A stretch of 64,000 nt of DNA from Thiogranum sp. (GTDB lineage Bacteria > Pseudomonadota > Gammaproteobacteria > DSM-19610): positions 22,968 to 86,967 of the forward strand of contig JAGFJP010000152.1 in NCBI GenBank assembly GCA_024102665.1, in the 5' to 3' direction. Numbering within the stretch: the stretch's first letter is position 1; each line of letters begins with the position of its first letter. Made by a program: the position numbers and the translations under genes. The notes below the pieces were generated by a model. It was given only the letters and a program-made list of their open reading frames with translations. It made no database searches and had not been told where the DNA came from. Shown piece after piece: positions 1 through 8,806 of the stretch.

Positions 1-260
1 CGGTTGTCGCCGAGGATCTGCGCGGTGACCGACATCGCAGGATTGATGTCCGCGTAGACCTGCAAGCCGATGCGGGTGTCCTGTTCGAAACCGATCTCGT
101 TGCTGATGTTGCCGTTCTCCGATTCGATCGAAGATGAATCGCTCCGGGTAGCGCCTACCGTGAAGAAGCCGTTGATATCGACGTTCTCGATTGCCAGCAC
201 CGGCCCGGCGCCTGGCAGCAGCAATCCGGCTGCTATCGCCGCATATAACCGTTTACTCAT
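1..260 (-). CDS. Outer-membrane porin-like protein, N-terminal part only
   Basis: First 86 residues of a leftward gene that runs off the window, so most of the protein is missing. The ATG (plus-strand CAT at 258-260) has a GAGGA ribosome site 10 bases upstream. Residues 1-23 look like a Sec signal peptide ending in VLA. The mature start NGFFTVGATRSDS and the later stretch DTRIGLQVYADIN resemble the first beta-strands of the porins common in marine and sulfur-oxidising gammaproteobacteria. An outer-membrane diffusion channel is inferred; substrate cannot be judged from this fragment. Confidence 0.6.
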   Translation of the reverse strand, partial: MSKRLYAAIAAGLLLPGAGPVLAIENVDINGFFTVGATRSDSSSIESENGNISNEIGFEQDTRIGLQVYADINPAMSVTAQILGDN

Positions 261-437
261 GAGTGGGTGTCCTCGTGTTCCATTGGGTTCAGGTTCCTTA
301 GTTTCGGCGAATCATGTGCTTACTTGACCCGACGCAAGGATATTAACCTGAAATTCCTCACTGCGCGCAGCAGATACGGCGACGGGTGCGGGAACAATGC
401 GCCGCGTCGGGCGCTGCGACTCAACCGGTACGCGCGC

Positions 438-465
438 AAAAAAAAACGGGCCAGAGGCCCGTTCT
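438..465 (-). terminator. Rho-independent terminator of the 65-residue protein gene
   Basis: Read on the minus strand: a perfect 7-bp stem ACGGGCC/GGCCCGT (446-452 with 456-462) with a 3-base loop, followed by nine T (A-run at 438-446). It lies 24 bases past the stop of the small minus-strand gene, so that gene is probably transcribed alone. Confidence 0.85.
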
Positions 466-489
466 TTGAACTGCAGGCGCGGCGCCTGG

Positions 490-687
490 TTACTTGCCGG
501 CCCAGTTCTTGTAATTGTCCATGTTACGCGCCTTGCCGTCCGCGTAACCGGCTTCGTAAGCCTCGGTCCGACGCTGCTCTTCGCGCTCGGGGTTGAGAAG
601 AAAACCACTCTGCCAGCCCTGGATGTAGTCGTCGTTCACCGATGCTTTTTCCATCGTGGTCGTGAAATCGTAGTAGCTTGGATCCAT
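490..687 (-). CDS. Small conserved-looking acidic protein, 65 residues
   Basis: Reality as a gene is supported by a strong AAGGAG ribosome site just upstream of the ATG and by the terminator immediately downstream. The protein is soluble-looking, rich in Tyr, Glu and Asp (MDPSYYDFTTTMEKASVND at the start, EAYEAGYADGKARN near the end), with no signal peptide or membrane segment. I do not recognise a domain and assign no function. It is a monocistronic unit divergent from the Sel1/DsrS operon. Confidence 0.7.
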   Translation of the reverse strand: MDPSYYDFTTTMEKASVNDDYIQGWQSGFLLNPEREEQRRTEAYEAGYADGKARNMDNYKNWAGK

Positions 688-1000
688 TGTTGCGATCTCC
701 TTATGACAAGGTTTCTAATCGTTAATATCAGACGAATGAACTCTGAACACGGATATTGCCACCGCGCAAAGCCCGGTTGTGTGGCGATAGGGGCGGGAGC
801 GCAACTGGCTCGTTTACCGACCCGGTCCATTCGCTGGCGCTGACCAATGACCAGCCTCCATGGGATGGCGCGAGAGTATACAGGTATATCAGGATTTCTC
901 TATATATCCCGAGTGAGATAAATCCTTATCAATAAAATGGTATTAGCGGTTCCGGGTTTGCGCACTGCGCAAAGGCGCGGGCGAACAAAGCCTGAGTAAT

Positions 1001-1029
1001 TTGGTCGGAAAAGCGCGACTCTATATAAT
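1001..1029 (+). promoter_or_regulatory. Sigma-70 promoter of the Sel1/DsrS operon
   Basis: TTGGTC at 1001-1006, a 17-bp spacer, and a consensus TATAAT at 1024-1029. The predicted start is near 1036, followed by an AGGAG site at 1043-1047 and the ATG at 1054. The rest of the 688-1053 gap shows AT-rich sequence around 885-945 but no further gene. Confidence 0.7.
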
Positions 1030-1053
1030 GCGCTATTTCTTCAGGAGACGAGT

Positions 1054-1491
1054 ATGTCTGATACCAGCAACGAAGACGTGGAATTCGCGAGCGGCATGGC
1101 GGCATTCGAGGCCAAGCATTTCTCGCGCGCGGCGCAGCTGCTTTCGCCTTTCGCCGATCAGGGCAACCCCGAAGCGCAGCACCGGCTGGCGATCATGTAT
1201 CAGAACGGGCTGGGCGTGGCGCAACACGACGGTCTGGCATTGCGGTGGATGAAGGCGGCCGCGGAAAACGGTTATCCGATCGCTCAACATGGACTGGGTT
1301 TCATGTATCTCGAAGGCGAATGCGTGGAAAAGGATCCGGTCCAGGCTGCGCACTGGTTCCGCAAGGCCGCCGACCAGGGGCTTGTCGGTTCGCTGACCAC
1401 ACTGGCCATGATGTACGAAGAAGGCAAGGGCGTTGAGCAGGATCTCGACAAGGCGAATGAACTCTACCGTGCGGCAGGTTTCGAGCGCTGA
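1054..1491 (+). CDS. Sel1-like repeat protein
   Basis: A 145-residue protein made almost wholly of Sel1/TPR-like helical repeats. Three consecutive units are visible at about residues 38-73, 74-109 and 110-142, with the signatures A-x-x-x-L-A-x-M-Y-x-x-G-x-G-V and A-x-x-W-x-x-K-A-A. No signal peptide is seen, so it is probably a cytoplasmic protein-protein interaction scaffold. It is first in the operon with its own promoter and a good AGGAG site. Its TGA overlaps the ATG of the DsrS-like gene by one base (TGATG), implying translational coupling. Confidence 0.85.
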   Translation: MSDTSNEDVEFASGMAAFEAKHFSRAAQLLSPFADQGNPEAQHRLAIMYQNGLGVAQHDGLALRWMKAAAENGYPIAQHGLGFMYLEGECVEKDPVQAAHWFRKAADQGLVGSLTTLAMMYEEGKGVEQDLDKANELYRAAGFER

Positions 1492-2627
1492 TGGAGCTGT
1501 GTTCCGAAGATGCGCTGCGCCTCAACGTGCTGCTGGCGAATCGCTTGCAGGCGGTGCGCATCGACGAATCGTCGATGACTGTGTACGCGCTGTCCGAACA
1601 GGGCGAGGCCAGCGTCAAGCTCAACCCGCGCGGGCGCGATGACCAGTATCTGAAAAAAGTGCGCGAGCTTCTGTCCAGCCAGGTGCTGGGCTCACCGGGC
1701 GGTTACCCGGTTTTCCTCAGGCGCTGGACACGCATGGGCCAGGCCCGCGACAACAGCCTGGAGCAGTTATTGCTGCTCGGCGAACCCGAAGCCATTGTCG
1801 CGGTGGTACACGCCGGTGGCTTGAATGATGAAATCGCACGACGCGCCTGGTGGGCCATGCCGGTTGCTGACAACGCCCGCCGCATGCTGGAACGCGACTG
1901 CGTCGTGCAAGGCGCGATGGGGCCGCAACTGGCGGAGTTTCTCATCGACTACCTGCCGTTCGAGACCGAGCACAAGGCGATGATAGATACCATCCGGCTG
2001 GTGTTGCAGCCCGGTCTTGTTTCAGCGCCGGTGCGCGACAAGCTGTGGAATTCAGCGAAGCGCAGGATTTCCTATTACATCGGATTCCTGTACGCCTGTC
2101 CGGATGCGCTGCCCGGCGACGCCGTCGCCCGCAAGGATGCCCGGCAGGCGCAGGCCGCGCTTGCGGATCTGGTCGCGGCCGCCAATCCGGTGGCGGCGCA
2201 ATTGTGCCGCTGCCTGGATGCCTCGGGTCAGCTGTTCCTGCAAACCGCAGAGACCGTGCTCAACAAACCCGCCAATCAGGACGTGGCTGTCGAACTGCTC
2301 AAAGCGATACAGGCGTACTTCGCACCGGTGTGTCCGCACGGCGATGCCGCTGCCGACATGCAGACCATTGTCAGCGACGCGGAGACCCTGCTGGACGTGC
2401 CGCCGGTTTGCGCCACCACCAGCGCCGTTCAGGAGGTGTTGAAGGCGCTGCCGCAATGCAGGGATGACGTCCGCGCCATGCTGGTGCTGGCCTGGACAGG
2501 GGAGTCGCTGCTGAACCCGATTTTTTCGCGCACCGACGCCATCGGGTCCGTGATGCGCAGCAAGATGGAACCTGTGAGCGTGCCGCTCCGCCAGCAGTTT
2601 TCGCAATTGCGCGGCAGGACCGGGTAG
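1491..2627 (+). CDS. dsrS: DsrS-like cytoplasmic sulfur-oxidation protein
   Basis: A 378-residue soluble protein with no signal or membrane segment. The stretches LGSPGGYPVFLRRWTRMGQ, LEQLLLLGEPEAIVAVVHAG and ARRAWWAMPVADNARRMLER match my memory of DsrS, a conserved cytosolic protein of unknown mechanism encoded with the reverse Dsr system in sulfur oxidisers; its size (about 41 kDa) also fits. No dsrAB is present here, so the rest of the pathway must lie elsewhere. The nearby glutaredoxin and siroheme synthase fit a sulfur context. It ends in TAG and the next gene begins four bases later in the same frame. Confidence 0.6.
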   Translation: MELCSEDALRLNVLLANRLQAVRIDESSMTVYALSEQGEASVKLNPRGRDDQYLKKVRELLSSQVLGSPGGYPVFLRRWTRMGQARDNSLEQLLLLGEPEAIVAVVHAGGLNDEIARRAWWAMPVADNARRMLERDCVVQGAMGPQLAEFLIDYLPFETEHKAMIDTIRLVLQPGLVSAPVRDKLWNSAKRRISYYIGFLYACPDALPGDAVARKDARQAQAALADLVAAANPVAAQLCRCLDASGQLFLQTAETVLNKPANQDVAVELLKAIQAYFAPVCPHGDAAADMQTIVSDAETLLDVPPVCATTSAVQEVLKALPQCRDDVRAMLVLAWTGESLLNPIFSRTDAIGSVMRSKMEPVSVPLRQQFSQLRGRTG

Positions 2628-2630
2628 CGT

Positions 2631-3170
2631 GTGGCGGGATTGCGCGCGCTGAAAGCCGTGCTGAGCGCGACGGTCCAGGTGCCGGACGCGGCGTTCGAAC
2701 GGCATTCGCCTTTCAGCCCCCAGGACGTCGGAATGCAACTGGCGACGCAGATCGATGCCTATGTACGCTCGGCGTCGCTCGGGTATTATCCCGCGCTGGA
2801 CTATTTCCAGAAGGAAGCGGCGCTCGATGCGTCCCTGTTCGAGATCCTCGACCAGCTTGCATGGCTGGGCGCCAGCCTGGTACGCGAGGAAGTGCGTGCA
2901 CGGTTGCGCCCGCTGTTCGCCGGTGTTCAGGTTCGCTCCCTGCAGGCTGTCGCCTACAGCATGCCCCAGGTTCGCCCGGGCCAGACCGATGCCGTGCAGA
3001 AACTTGCACAGCACCTGACGCCGAACCGGGCCAGGTTCGATTTGTTGTTGACGGTGTTGCGCAGACAGGCGGAGGTTGAAAACCTGGACACTTACGTCGA
3101 GCGCATCGCCTGGCGGCATTTGAGCGACGCGTTTGATACCATTGAAATCGGTAATATCAAAATTCTTTAG
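2631..3170 (+). CDS. Uncharacterised helical protein downstream of DsrS, same reading frame
   Basis: 179 residues from a GTG start; the ATG closest to the beginning is at codon 35. It begins one codon after the TAG of the DsrS-like gene and in the same frame, so it could be a separate protein with a weak AGGA site (2616-2619) or the C-terminal part of a longer DsrS-type protein interrupted by a stop. The sequence is predicted mostly helical and soluble (FEILDQLAWLGASLVREEV, LLLTVLRRQAEVENL). I do not recognise a family. It is followed 15 bases later by the glutaredoxin gene. Confidence 0.6.
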   Translation: MAGLRALKAVLSATVQVPDAAFERHSPFSPQDVGMQLATQIDAYVRSASLGYYPALDYFQKEAALDASLFEILDQLAWLGASLVREEVRARLRPLFAGVQVRSLQAVAYSMPQVRPGQTDAVQKLAQHLTPNRARFDLLLTVLRRQAEVENLDTYVERIAWRHLSDAFDTIEIGNIKIL

Positions 3171-3185
3171 CAGGGCTGGTGGTTA

Positions 3186-3461
3186 ATGTCGGAAGTTGTC
3201 ATGTATTGCACACGGTTTTGTCCGTATTGCATCAGTGCGGACCGTTTGTTGAAAGGCAAGGGCGTTCCCGTCACCAAAATCGCGGTCGACAACGACCCGG
3301 ACATGTGGGGCAGGATGGAACAGCGATCGGGACGGCACACTGTCCCGCAGATTTTTATCGGCGATTATCATGTCGGCGGTTACGACGATCTGGCGGCACT
3401 GGATCGCGCCGGCGAACTGGATCCGTTGCTGGAACCGATTCTGAAAGCGTCCGGGACCTGA
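3186..3461 (+). CDS. grxC: Glutaredoxin 3
   Basis: A 91-residue monothioredox protein of the normal GrxC length. It has the dithiol active site C12-P-Y-C15, the cis-proline motif TVPQIFIG (TVP) and the glutathione-site GGYDDL near residue 65. An extra Cys at position 8 precedes the active site. It reduces disulfides or glutathione mixed disulfides in the cytoplasm. Its position between the DsrS-like pair and cysG suggests thiol chemistry tied to sulfur metabolism, but that is inference. Confidence 0.93.
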   Translation: MSEVVMYCTRFCPYCISADRLLKGKGVPVTKIAVDNDPDMWGRMEQRSGRHTVPQIFIGDYHVGGYDDLAALDRAGELDPLLEPILKASGT

Positions 3462-3471
3462 GGTACTGACA

Positions 3472-4902
3472 TTGGATCTGTTTCCCGTTTTTCTGGACCT
3501 GGAGAACCGCGCCTGCCTGGTGGCCGGAGGCGGCAGCGTGGCGGCGCGCAAGGTAGCCCTGCTGGTGCGTGCCGGCGCCCGGGTGCAGGTGGTCGCGCCA
3601 AAGCTGTGCGACGAGCTTGCGGCGCTGAAAGAGCAAGGACAGATCAGTCACAGCGCCAGGGAATTCGAGGATGCCGATCTCGATGACAAGGTGCTGGTCA
3701 TTGCCGGCACCGATCGCCATGAGGTCAATCGCAGGATTTCCGAACTGGCCAACGCGCGCAATTTGCCGGTCAACGTGGTGGATCAACCGGAATTGTGCAG
3801 TTTCATCGTGCCTTCGATCATCGACCGTTCGCCGGTGCAGATCGCAGTTTCCACCGGCGGCGCATCCCCGGTACTGGCGCGGCTGCTGCGCGCCCGGCTG
3901 GAGAGCTACGTGCCCGCGGCCTACGGACGCCTGGCGAAGCTGGTGGAGAGTTTCCGCGAACAGGTCAAGCAGCGGTTCACCACCATTCCCCAGCGCCGCC
4001 AGTTCTGGGAAAACGTGCTGCAGGGCGAGGTTTCGGAACTGCTGTTTTCCGGGCGTGATGAACTGGCGCGCAGGAGCCTGCAAAAAGCGCTCGACGAAAG
4101 CGAGGACGAACCCCATCGCATCGGCGAAGTGTACCTGGTGGGTGCCGGCCCCGGTGATCCGGATCTGCTGACTTTCCGCGCGCTGCGCCTGATGCAGATG
4201 GCCGATGTGGTGGTCTATGACCGCCTGGTCGCGCCGCCGATACTGGATATGGCGCGCCGCGACGCCGAGCGCATCTACGTGGGCAAGGAACGCGACAATC
4301 ACACCCTGACGCAGGAAAACATCAACCAGTTGCTGGTGCGGCTGGCGAAGGAGGGCAAACGCGTAGTGCGCCTCAAGGGTGGCGATCCCTTTATTTTCGG
4401 TCGCGGCGGCGAGGAAATATCAACGCTGATGGAAAACGGCGTCGCCTTCCAGGTGGTGCCGGGAATCACTGCTGCCTCGGGGTGCGCGACCTATTCCGGT
4501 ATTCCGCTGACGCACCGCGATTACGCGCAGTCGGTAGTCTTTGTCACCGGCCATCTGCAGGACGGTACGGTCAATCTCAACTGGAAAGCGCTGGCGCATC
4601 CGAACCAGACCATCGTCTTCTACATGGGACTGCACGGTGTGGGAATCGTATCCGAACAGCTGATCGCGCACGGACTCCCGGCCACCATGCCGGTGGCGCT
4701 GGTGCAGCAGGGCACGACCCAGAACCAGCGCGTCGTCATTACCGATCTCGAACGGCTCGAGCAGACCGTCAGGGAAGAAGACCTGAAACCGCCCACCATA
4801 ATCATCGTGGGTCATGTCGTGGAACTGCACGAAAAGCTGCACTGGTTCGAACCGCTGCCTGGCGCCAATCCAAGGCCCTTCGGCGGTGTCCCTCACGTCT
4901 GA
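3472..4902 (+). CDS. cysG: Siroheme synthase (trifunctional CysG)
   Basis: 476 residues, TTG start with a GAGGT site overlapping the end of grxC. The N-terminal domain (about 1-150) is precorrin-2 dehydrogenase/ferrochelatase: Rossmann motif VAGGGSVAARK at 17-27 and the catalytic Asp104 in NVVD. The C-terminal domain (from about 217) is uroporphyrinogen-III C-methyltransferase: VGAGPGDPDLLTFRAL, then VRLKGGDPFIFGRGGEE and the VVPGITAASGCA loop. It makes siroheme for sulfite and nitrite reductases; in a dsr-type sulfur oxidiser, DsrAB is the obvious client. Its TGA overlaps the next ATG. Confidence 0.95.
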   Translation: MDLFPVFLDLENRACLVAGGGSVAARKVALLVRAGARVQVVAPKLCDELAALKEQGQISHSAREFEDADLDDKVLVIAGTDRHEVNRRISELANARNLPVNVVDQPELCSFIVPSIIDRSPVQIAVSTGGASPVLARLLRARLESYVPAAYGRLAKLVESFREQVKQRFTTIPQRRQFWENVLQGEVSELLFSGRDELARRSLQKALDESEDEPHRIGEVYLVGAGPGDPDLLTFRALRLMQMADVVVYDRLVAPPILDMARRDAERIYVGKERDNHTLTQENINQLLVRLAKEGKRVVRLKGGDPFIFGRGGEEISTLMENGVAFQVVPGITAASGCATYSGIPLTHRDYAQSVVFVTGHLQDGTVNLNWKALAHPNQTIVFYMGLHGVGIVSEQLIAHGLPATMPVALVQQGTTQNQRVVITDLERLEQTVREEDLKPPTIIIVGHVVELHEKLHWFEPLPGANPRPFGGVPHV

Positions 4903-5564
4903 TGGAAAGCGGGTTCTGGCACCAGCGCTGGCGCGAAGACCGCATCGGATTTCATCAGCCCGACATCAATCCGCACCTCAGAACCTTCTGGCCGCGCGTT
5001 GCGGCGCCGCCGGGCGGGCAAGTGTTCGTGCCGCTGTGCGGCAAGAGCCTGGACATGCTCTGGCTGCGCGACCAGGGCCATCCGGTGCTCGGTGTCGAGT
5101 TGAGCCCGATCGCGGTCGATGCGTTTTTCTCCGAAAACCGCCTGGAGTATGAGCGCCACGGCGATCACGCGTTCACCCGTTATGAGGCGGAAAATATCCG
5201 CCTGCTGTGCGGCGATTTTTTCGACCTCCAGCCACAGCAGACAAGCGACGTCCGCGCCATTTACGACAGAGCGTCGCTGATCGCCTTGCCACCCGACATG
5301 CGTGTGCGTTACGTGGAACACTTGCAGCGTTTGCTGCCAGGCACGCATATCCCGATGTTGCTGGTTACGATCGACTACGATCAGGCGCAGATGCAGGGTC
5401 CGCCCTTCGCGGTAAGCGATCAGGAAGTCAGAGATCTGTTCAGCCCGCACTGGTCGCTGGAATGCACCCTCGAAGACGATGTGCTCGCCAAGGAACCCCG
5501 TTTCCGGGAACGCGGTCTGTCGCGCATGCGCGAACATATCTATCTCCTGCGCAGCATTGCCTGA
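4902..5564 (+). CDS. tpm: Thiopurine S-methyltransferase family protein
   Basis: 220 residues starting at the ATG that overlaps the cysG stop (TGATG). The family start FWHQRW is present, as are the SAM-site VPLCGKSLDMLWL and GHPVLGVELSPIAV, and YDRASLIALPPDMR. Members methylate thiols and, in bacteria, selenium and tellurium oxyanion derivatives using SAM. The link to chalcogen handling suits its sulfur-operon neighbours, but the true substrate here is unknown. It closes the operon that began at 1054; no clear terminator follows. Confidence 0.9.
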   Translation: MESGFWHQRWREDRIGFHQPDINPHLRTFWPRVAAPPGGQVFVPLCGKSLDMLWLRDQGHPVLGVELSPIAVDAFFSENRLEYERHGDHAFTRYEAENIRLLCGDFFDLQPQQTSDVRAIYDRASLIALPPDMRVRYVEHLQRLLPGTHIPMLLVTIDYDQAQMQGPPFAVSDQEVRDLFSPHWSLECTLEDDVLAKEPRFRERGLSRMREHIYLLRSIA

Positions 5565-5746
5565 CTGCCCCTCGCTGCGCCGTCCCGGTCGTAACGCCCA
5601 AGTTCAGAAACATTCTCGATGCGGCGATTAAGCGTTTGAATCTAAATTAAATCTGCCGCTTGCCGTTAGAAGGGGCTGAGTTTCGGAAACAACCGGAACG
5701 CTTGATTTACAGCTATAAAATCAACGGGTTGATAAGGATGCAGGAC

Positions 5747-7342
5747 ATGAACAGGATTTTCACCCCCCGCTCTGGCGCGCGCGGCATTCACGCGGTTCTC
5801 AATCAGCTTGTCGTCCTGGCACTTGTCTGCGCCGGCACCTTTTCCGCCAACGCTCTTGCGCAAAACGGTATCGATGCGGTGCTGGTGATGGACAGTTCCG
5901 GCAGCATGGCGAACACCGACCCGCGCAGACTTCGGGTGCCGGCGGCCAGGATATTCATGTCGCTGCTTCGCGAGCAGGACCGCATCGGCCTCATCAGCTT
6001 CAGCGATAACGGTTACCCGGTGCTGCATCTGACGGCACCCGGCGCGGACAACAATGCGCGCATCCTCGCGGCGGCCGACAAGGTTTCTTCGAAGGGCGCC
6101 TACACCAACCTGCACGCGGCGCTTGCCAAAGGCGTCGAGATGCTCGACAAGCAGGGACGAATGGACCATGAGCGGATGCTGGTGCTCATGTCGGACGGCA
6201 AAATGGATGTCGGCAACACCGATGACGAGCGGGCGCTGACGCAAAAGCTGCAGGGCGAGCTGCTGGAATCAGTCAGGCAGAAAGGCATCAAGGTTTACAC
6301 CATTGCATTTACCGAAGCCTCGGACGTTGAACTGTTGCAGGAAGTGGCCAAACGCACCGACGCGCTTTTCAAACTGGCCAGAACCGATGAAGACCTGCAC
6401 GAGGTTTTCAGCGCCGTTTTCGAAAGCGCCAAGAACCCCGACATGCTGCCGATCGAAGGCAACCGTTTCGTGGTGGACGAATCGATAGAGGAAGTCACCA
6501 TCGTCGCGTCCAAGGAACGCGAAGACGTGCGCATCTACCTGCAGGCGCCGGATGAGAGCAAGATGGGAGCGGAAGACGCCGGTGACGGAATGAAGTGGTT
6601 TGTGTCGCAGAGCTTCGACATGATCACTGTCAGCAAGCCGCAACCCGGCACCTGGAAGCTGCTGTCGACCGACGGCAGGAATCGAGCCTACATCGTCACC
6701 AACATGGCGCTCAGTCACAATCCGCTCAAGCACCAGGTGAAGATCCAGGAGGACATGGTTCTGGAAGCCTGGCTGGAGGAGAACGGGAAACTGCTGGATA
6801 AAGAGGCGGTGCTGACCAACACCCGTTTCGAAATGGAAATCACGGATCCCGGTGGCGCCACTGCCCGTTTCGAACTGTTCGACAAGGGCGAAAACGGCGA
6901 CAAGGCGCCGGCCAACGGCGTGTATACCAACACCCTGAGCTACGTCAATCCGGGCGCCTATCAGCTCAGCATTATCGCCCGTGGGGAAACTTTCGAGCGT
7001 CAGAAAACACTGCATTTCGCCGTCGAGGGACCGGCCCCGGAACTCACCGCGACCGCGGAGCCGGAGCCGGTCGCCGAACCCGGGATGCAGGCGCCCGCAG
7101 AACCCGAACCGGAGACCGCACCAGAAGCGGAACCCGAACCAGAAGCGGTACCCGAACCCGAAACGGAAACCATCGCTGTTGAACAACCGGATGCGAAAAA
7201 ATCCCCCGGACTGGGCATGGCTCTCGGCATCTTCGCGGGGATCAATCTGCTGCTGGGCGGTGGCGGTTTCGGCACCTGGTGGTTCCTGAAAAAGCGTAAA
7301 AAGCCTCAACCCGCTGCGGAAGACACCGAGGATGAAGCCTGA
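5747..7342 (+). CDS. Membrane-anchored VWA-domain protein
   Basis: I chose the ATG at 5747 because AAGGA (5734-5738) sits 8 bases before it; the protein is then 531 residues. A signal peptide ends at about residue 38 (ANALA). A von Willebrand A domain follows with an intact metal-ion MIDAS motif DSSGS (VLVMDSSGSMA) and downstream LMSDGKMD. A middle Ig-like region leads to a Pro/Glu-rich linker of PEPE repeats near residues 440-480, then one transmembrane helix (GMALGIFAGINLLLGGGG) and a Lys-rich cytoplasmic tail. The topology suggests a periplasmic binding domain; the ligand is unknown. It is probably expressed with the next gene. Confidence 0.8.
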   Translation: MNRIFTPRSGARGIHAVLNQLVVLALVCAGTFSANALAQNGIDAVLVMDSSGSMANTDPRRLRVPAARIFMSLLREQDRIGLISFSDNGYPVLHLTAPGADNNARILAAADKVSSKGAYTNLHAALAKGVEMLDKQGRMDHERMLVLMSDGKMDVGNTDDERALTQKLQGELLESVRQKGIKVYTIAFTEASDVELLQEVAKRTDALFKLARTDEDLHEVFSAVFESAKNPDMLPIEGNRFVVDESIEEVTIVASKEREDVRIYLQAPDESKMGAEDAGDGMKWFVSQSFDMITVSKPQPGTWKLLSTDGRNRAYIVTNMALSHNPLKHQVKIQEDMVLEAWLEENGKLLDKEAVLTNTRFEMEITDPGGATARFELFDKGENGDKAPANGVYTNTLSYVNPGAYQLSIIARGETFERQKTLHFAVEGPAPELTATAEPEPVAEPGMQAPAEPEPETAPEAEPEPEAVPEPETETIAVEQPDAKKSPGLGMALGIFAGINLLLGGGGFGTWWFLKKRKKPQPAAEDTEDEA

Positions 7343-7392
7343 CGCGGGTCCAATGCCAGGGCGCGCTTTCCGCGCCGCCGGCTGAATAGTCC

Positions 7393-8610
7393 ATGGAAAG
7401 CATTCAGATCGATTTGTTCGTTCTGCTGGGGTTTCTGGAACTCGCCCTGGTTATCAGCGTCATTGCCGTGCTGTTCGGTCTGCGCAGCCGCAGACTGGCG
7501 CGCCGCGTCCAGGCGCTGCACCACCAACTCGATCAGCCGGTGGAAGCGCCGCAACCGGTCGGCTTCGAGCAATACCTTCGCGATGAAATTATCCGCAACC
7601 AGGCCTTCATCGACCAGGCCGCCACCGCCGCTAACAGCAGCCGCGAGAGCAGCGCCGGCGAAGCGTTTGCCATGCGCAAGCAGTTCCTGGAGCTGGAACT
7701 GACAGCGCAGGCTTCGAAAGGCAACCCCGTGCAATTCTGCCAGACTCTTGCCGAGGGCATGCGTGGTCTGATCGAACAGCTGCGGCCCCAACAGGAAACC
7801 GTGGTTGAGACAGCGACAGCCGACGCCCCGGCGCCGGAGGCGACGGCGGAAGAACCGGCCGAAGACAGCGCCGCGAAAATACGCGAGCTGCGCGATACCC
7901 ACCAGGACGAGCTGGGCCACTTGCGGCAGGTCATCAACAATCAACAGGACGCAATGGCGGCGTTGCGCGCGCAGCTCAAAAAGAACGAAGGCGACATCGC
8001 CGGCATGGAAAGCATTCTCGAGAAGCTCGATGAATTCGAACGCCAGAGCCTGGAACTGCAGCAGTCATTGCAGGTGCTCGAAGCCGAGAACGAACGGCTC
8101 AAGGAAGCGAAGCGCCGCAACGAGCCGGGCAGCGCCAGGGGCGCGGATCGCGATCCCGCGCAGTTATCCGGGCTGAAGAACATGGTCGGCAAACAGCAGG
8201 CCACGATCAGTTCTCTCCAGGATCTGATACGGGAACTGGCCCCGGAAGCGAGCAAGGCTAAAGAGCTGCAGGAAGCGATTGCGCAGATTCAGCGCACCAA
8301 CCAGGAGTTGAACGGCTGTGTCGCGGTGCTGGAAGACGAGAACGGCATGCTGCGCGACGAACTGGCGGAGATCCATGCCTATCTGGAAGCGCAGGAACGC
8401 ACGGCTGCCGAAGCGGCGGAAGCGGCCGAAGCGGCGCAGATGCAGGGTGATCAGTCCAGCGAAGACATGCTGCGCGAGCTGGAGATCAAGGTGCAGGAAC
8501 TGGAGGCGCTGGTCGAATTCAAGGACGCTGCGATTGAAGAAATGGAAAAACAGTATAACGCCCTGCAGGCCCGCTATCTCGCCGCGACCGGCAAGAAGAA
8601 AGTCGACTGA
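7393..8610 (+). CDS. Membrane-anchored coiled-coil protein
   Basis: 405 residues. One N-terminal transmembrane helix (LFVLLGFLELALVISVIAVL, about 8-27) is followed by a long cytoplasmic region dominated by Glu/Gln/Leu heptads (about 150-395), with an Ala/Glu-rich hinge (AAEAAEAAEAAQ). No catalytic motif is seen. It lies 50 bases after the VWA gene on the same strand, and the pair may form one envelope structure with VWA outside and coiled coil inside. I do not recognise a named family. Confidence 0.7.
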   Translation: MESIQIDLFVLLGFLELALVISVIAVLFGLRSRRLARRVQALHHQLDQPVEAPQPVGFEQYLRDEIIRNQAFIDQAATAANSSRESSAGEAFAMRKQFLELELTAQASKGNPVQFCQTLAEGMRGLIEQLRPQQETVVETATADAPAPEATAEEPAEDSAAKIRELRDTHQDELGHLRQVINNQQDAMAALRAQLKKNEGDIAGMESILEKLDEFERQSLELQQSLQVLEAENERLKEAKRRNEPGSARGADRDPAQLSGLKNMVGKQQATISSLQDLIRELAPEASKAKELQEAIAQIQRTNQELNGCVAVLEDENGMLRDELAEIHAYLEAQERTAAEAAEAAEAAQMQGDQSSEDMLRELEIKVQELEALVEFKDAAIEEMEKQYNALQARYLAATGKKKVD

Positions 8611-8806
8611 GCGCGGCGCGCCTTGCTGACCTTCCTGTAGCGCGGCTGACGCCGGGAGGCGACACACGGTCGGTTCCGACAGCGGCTTTATCCGCACAAA
8701 ATCCCCGAGAAGCTGCCGATCGGCTGCATGCCGGCGCTTCGGGCAGGTATACTGGCGCTTCTGATACCGGCAGTCCGGCCGGCATCGTGACGCTCAGTAG
8801 TAGTGA

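Noticed and set aside
2052..3119. Open frame of 355 codons opposite dsrS and its neighbour
   Set aside because: His/Arg/Gln-rich antisense translation with no motif or ribosome site.
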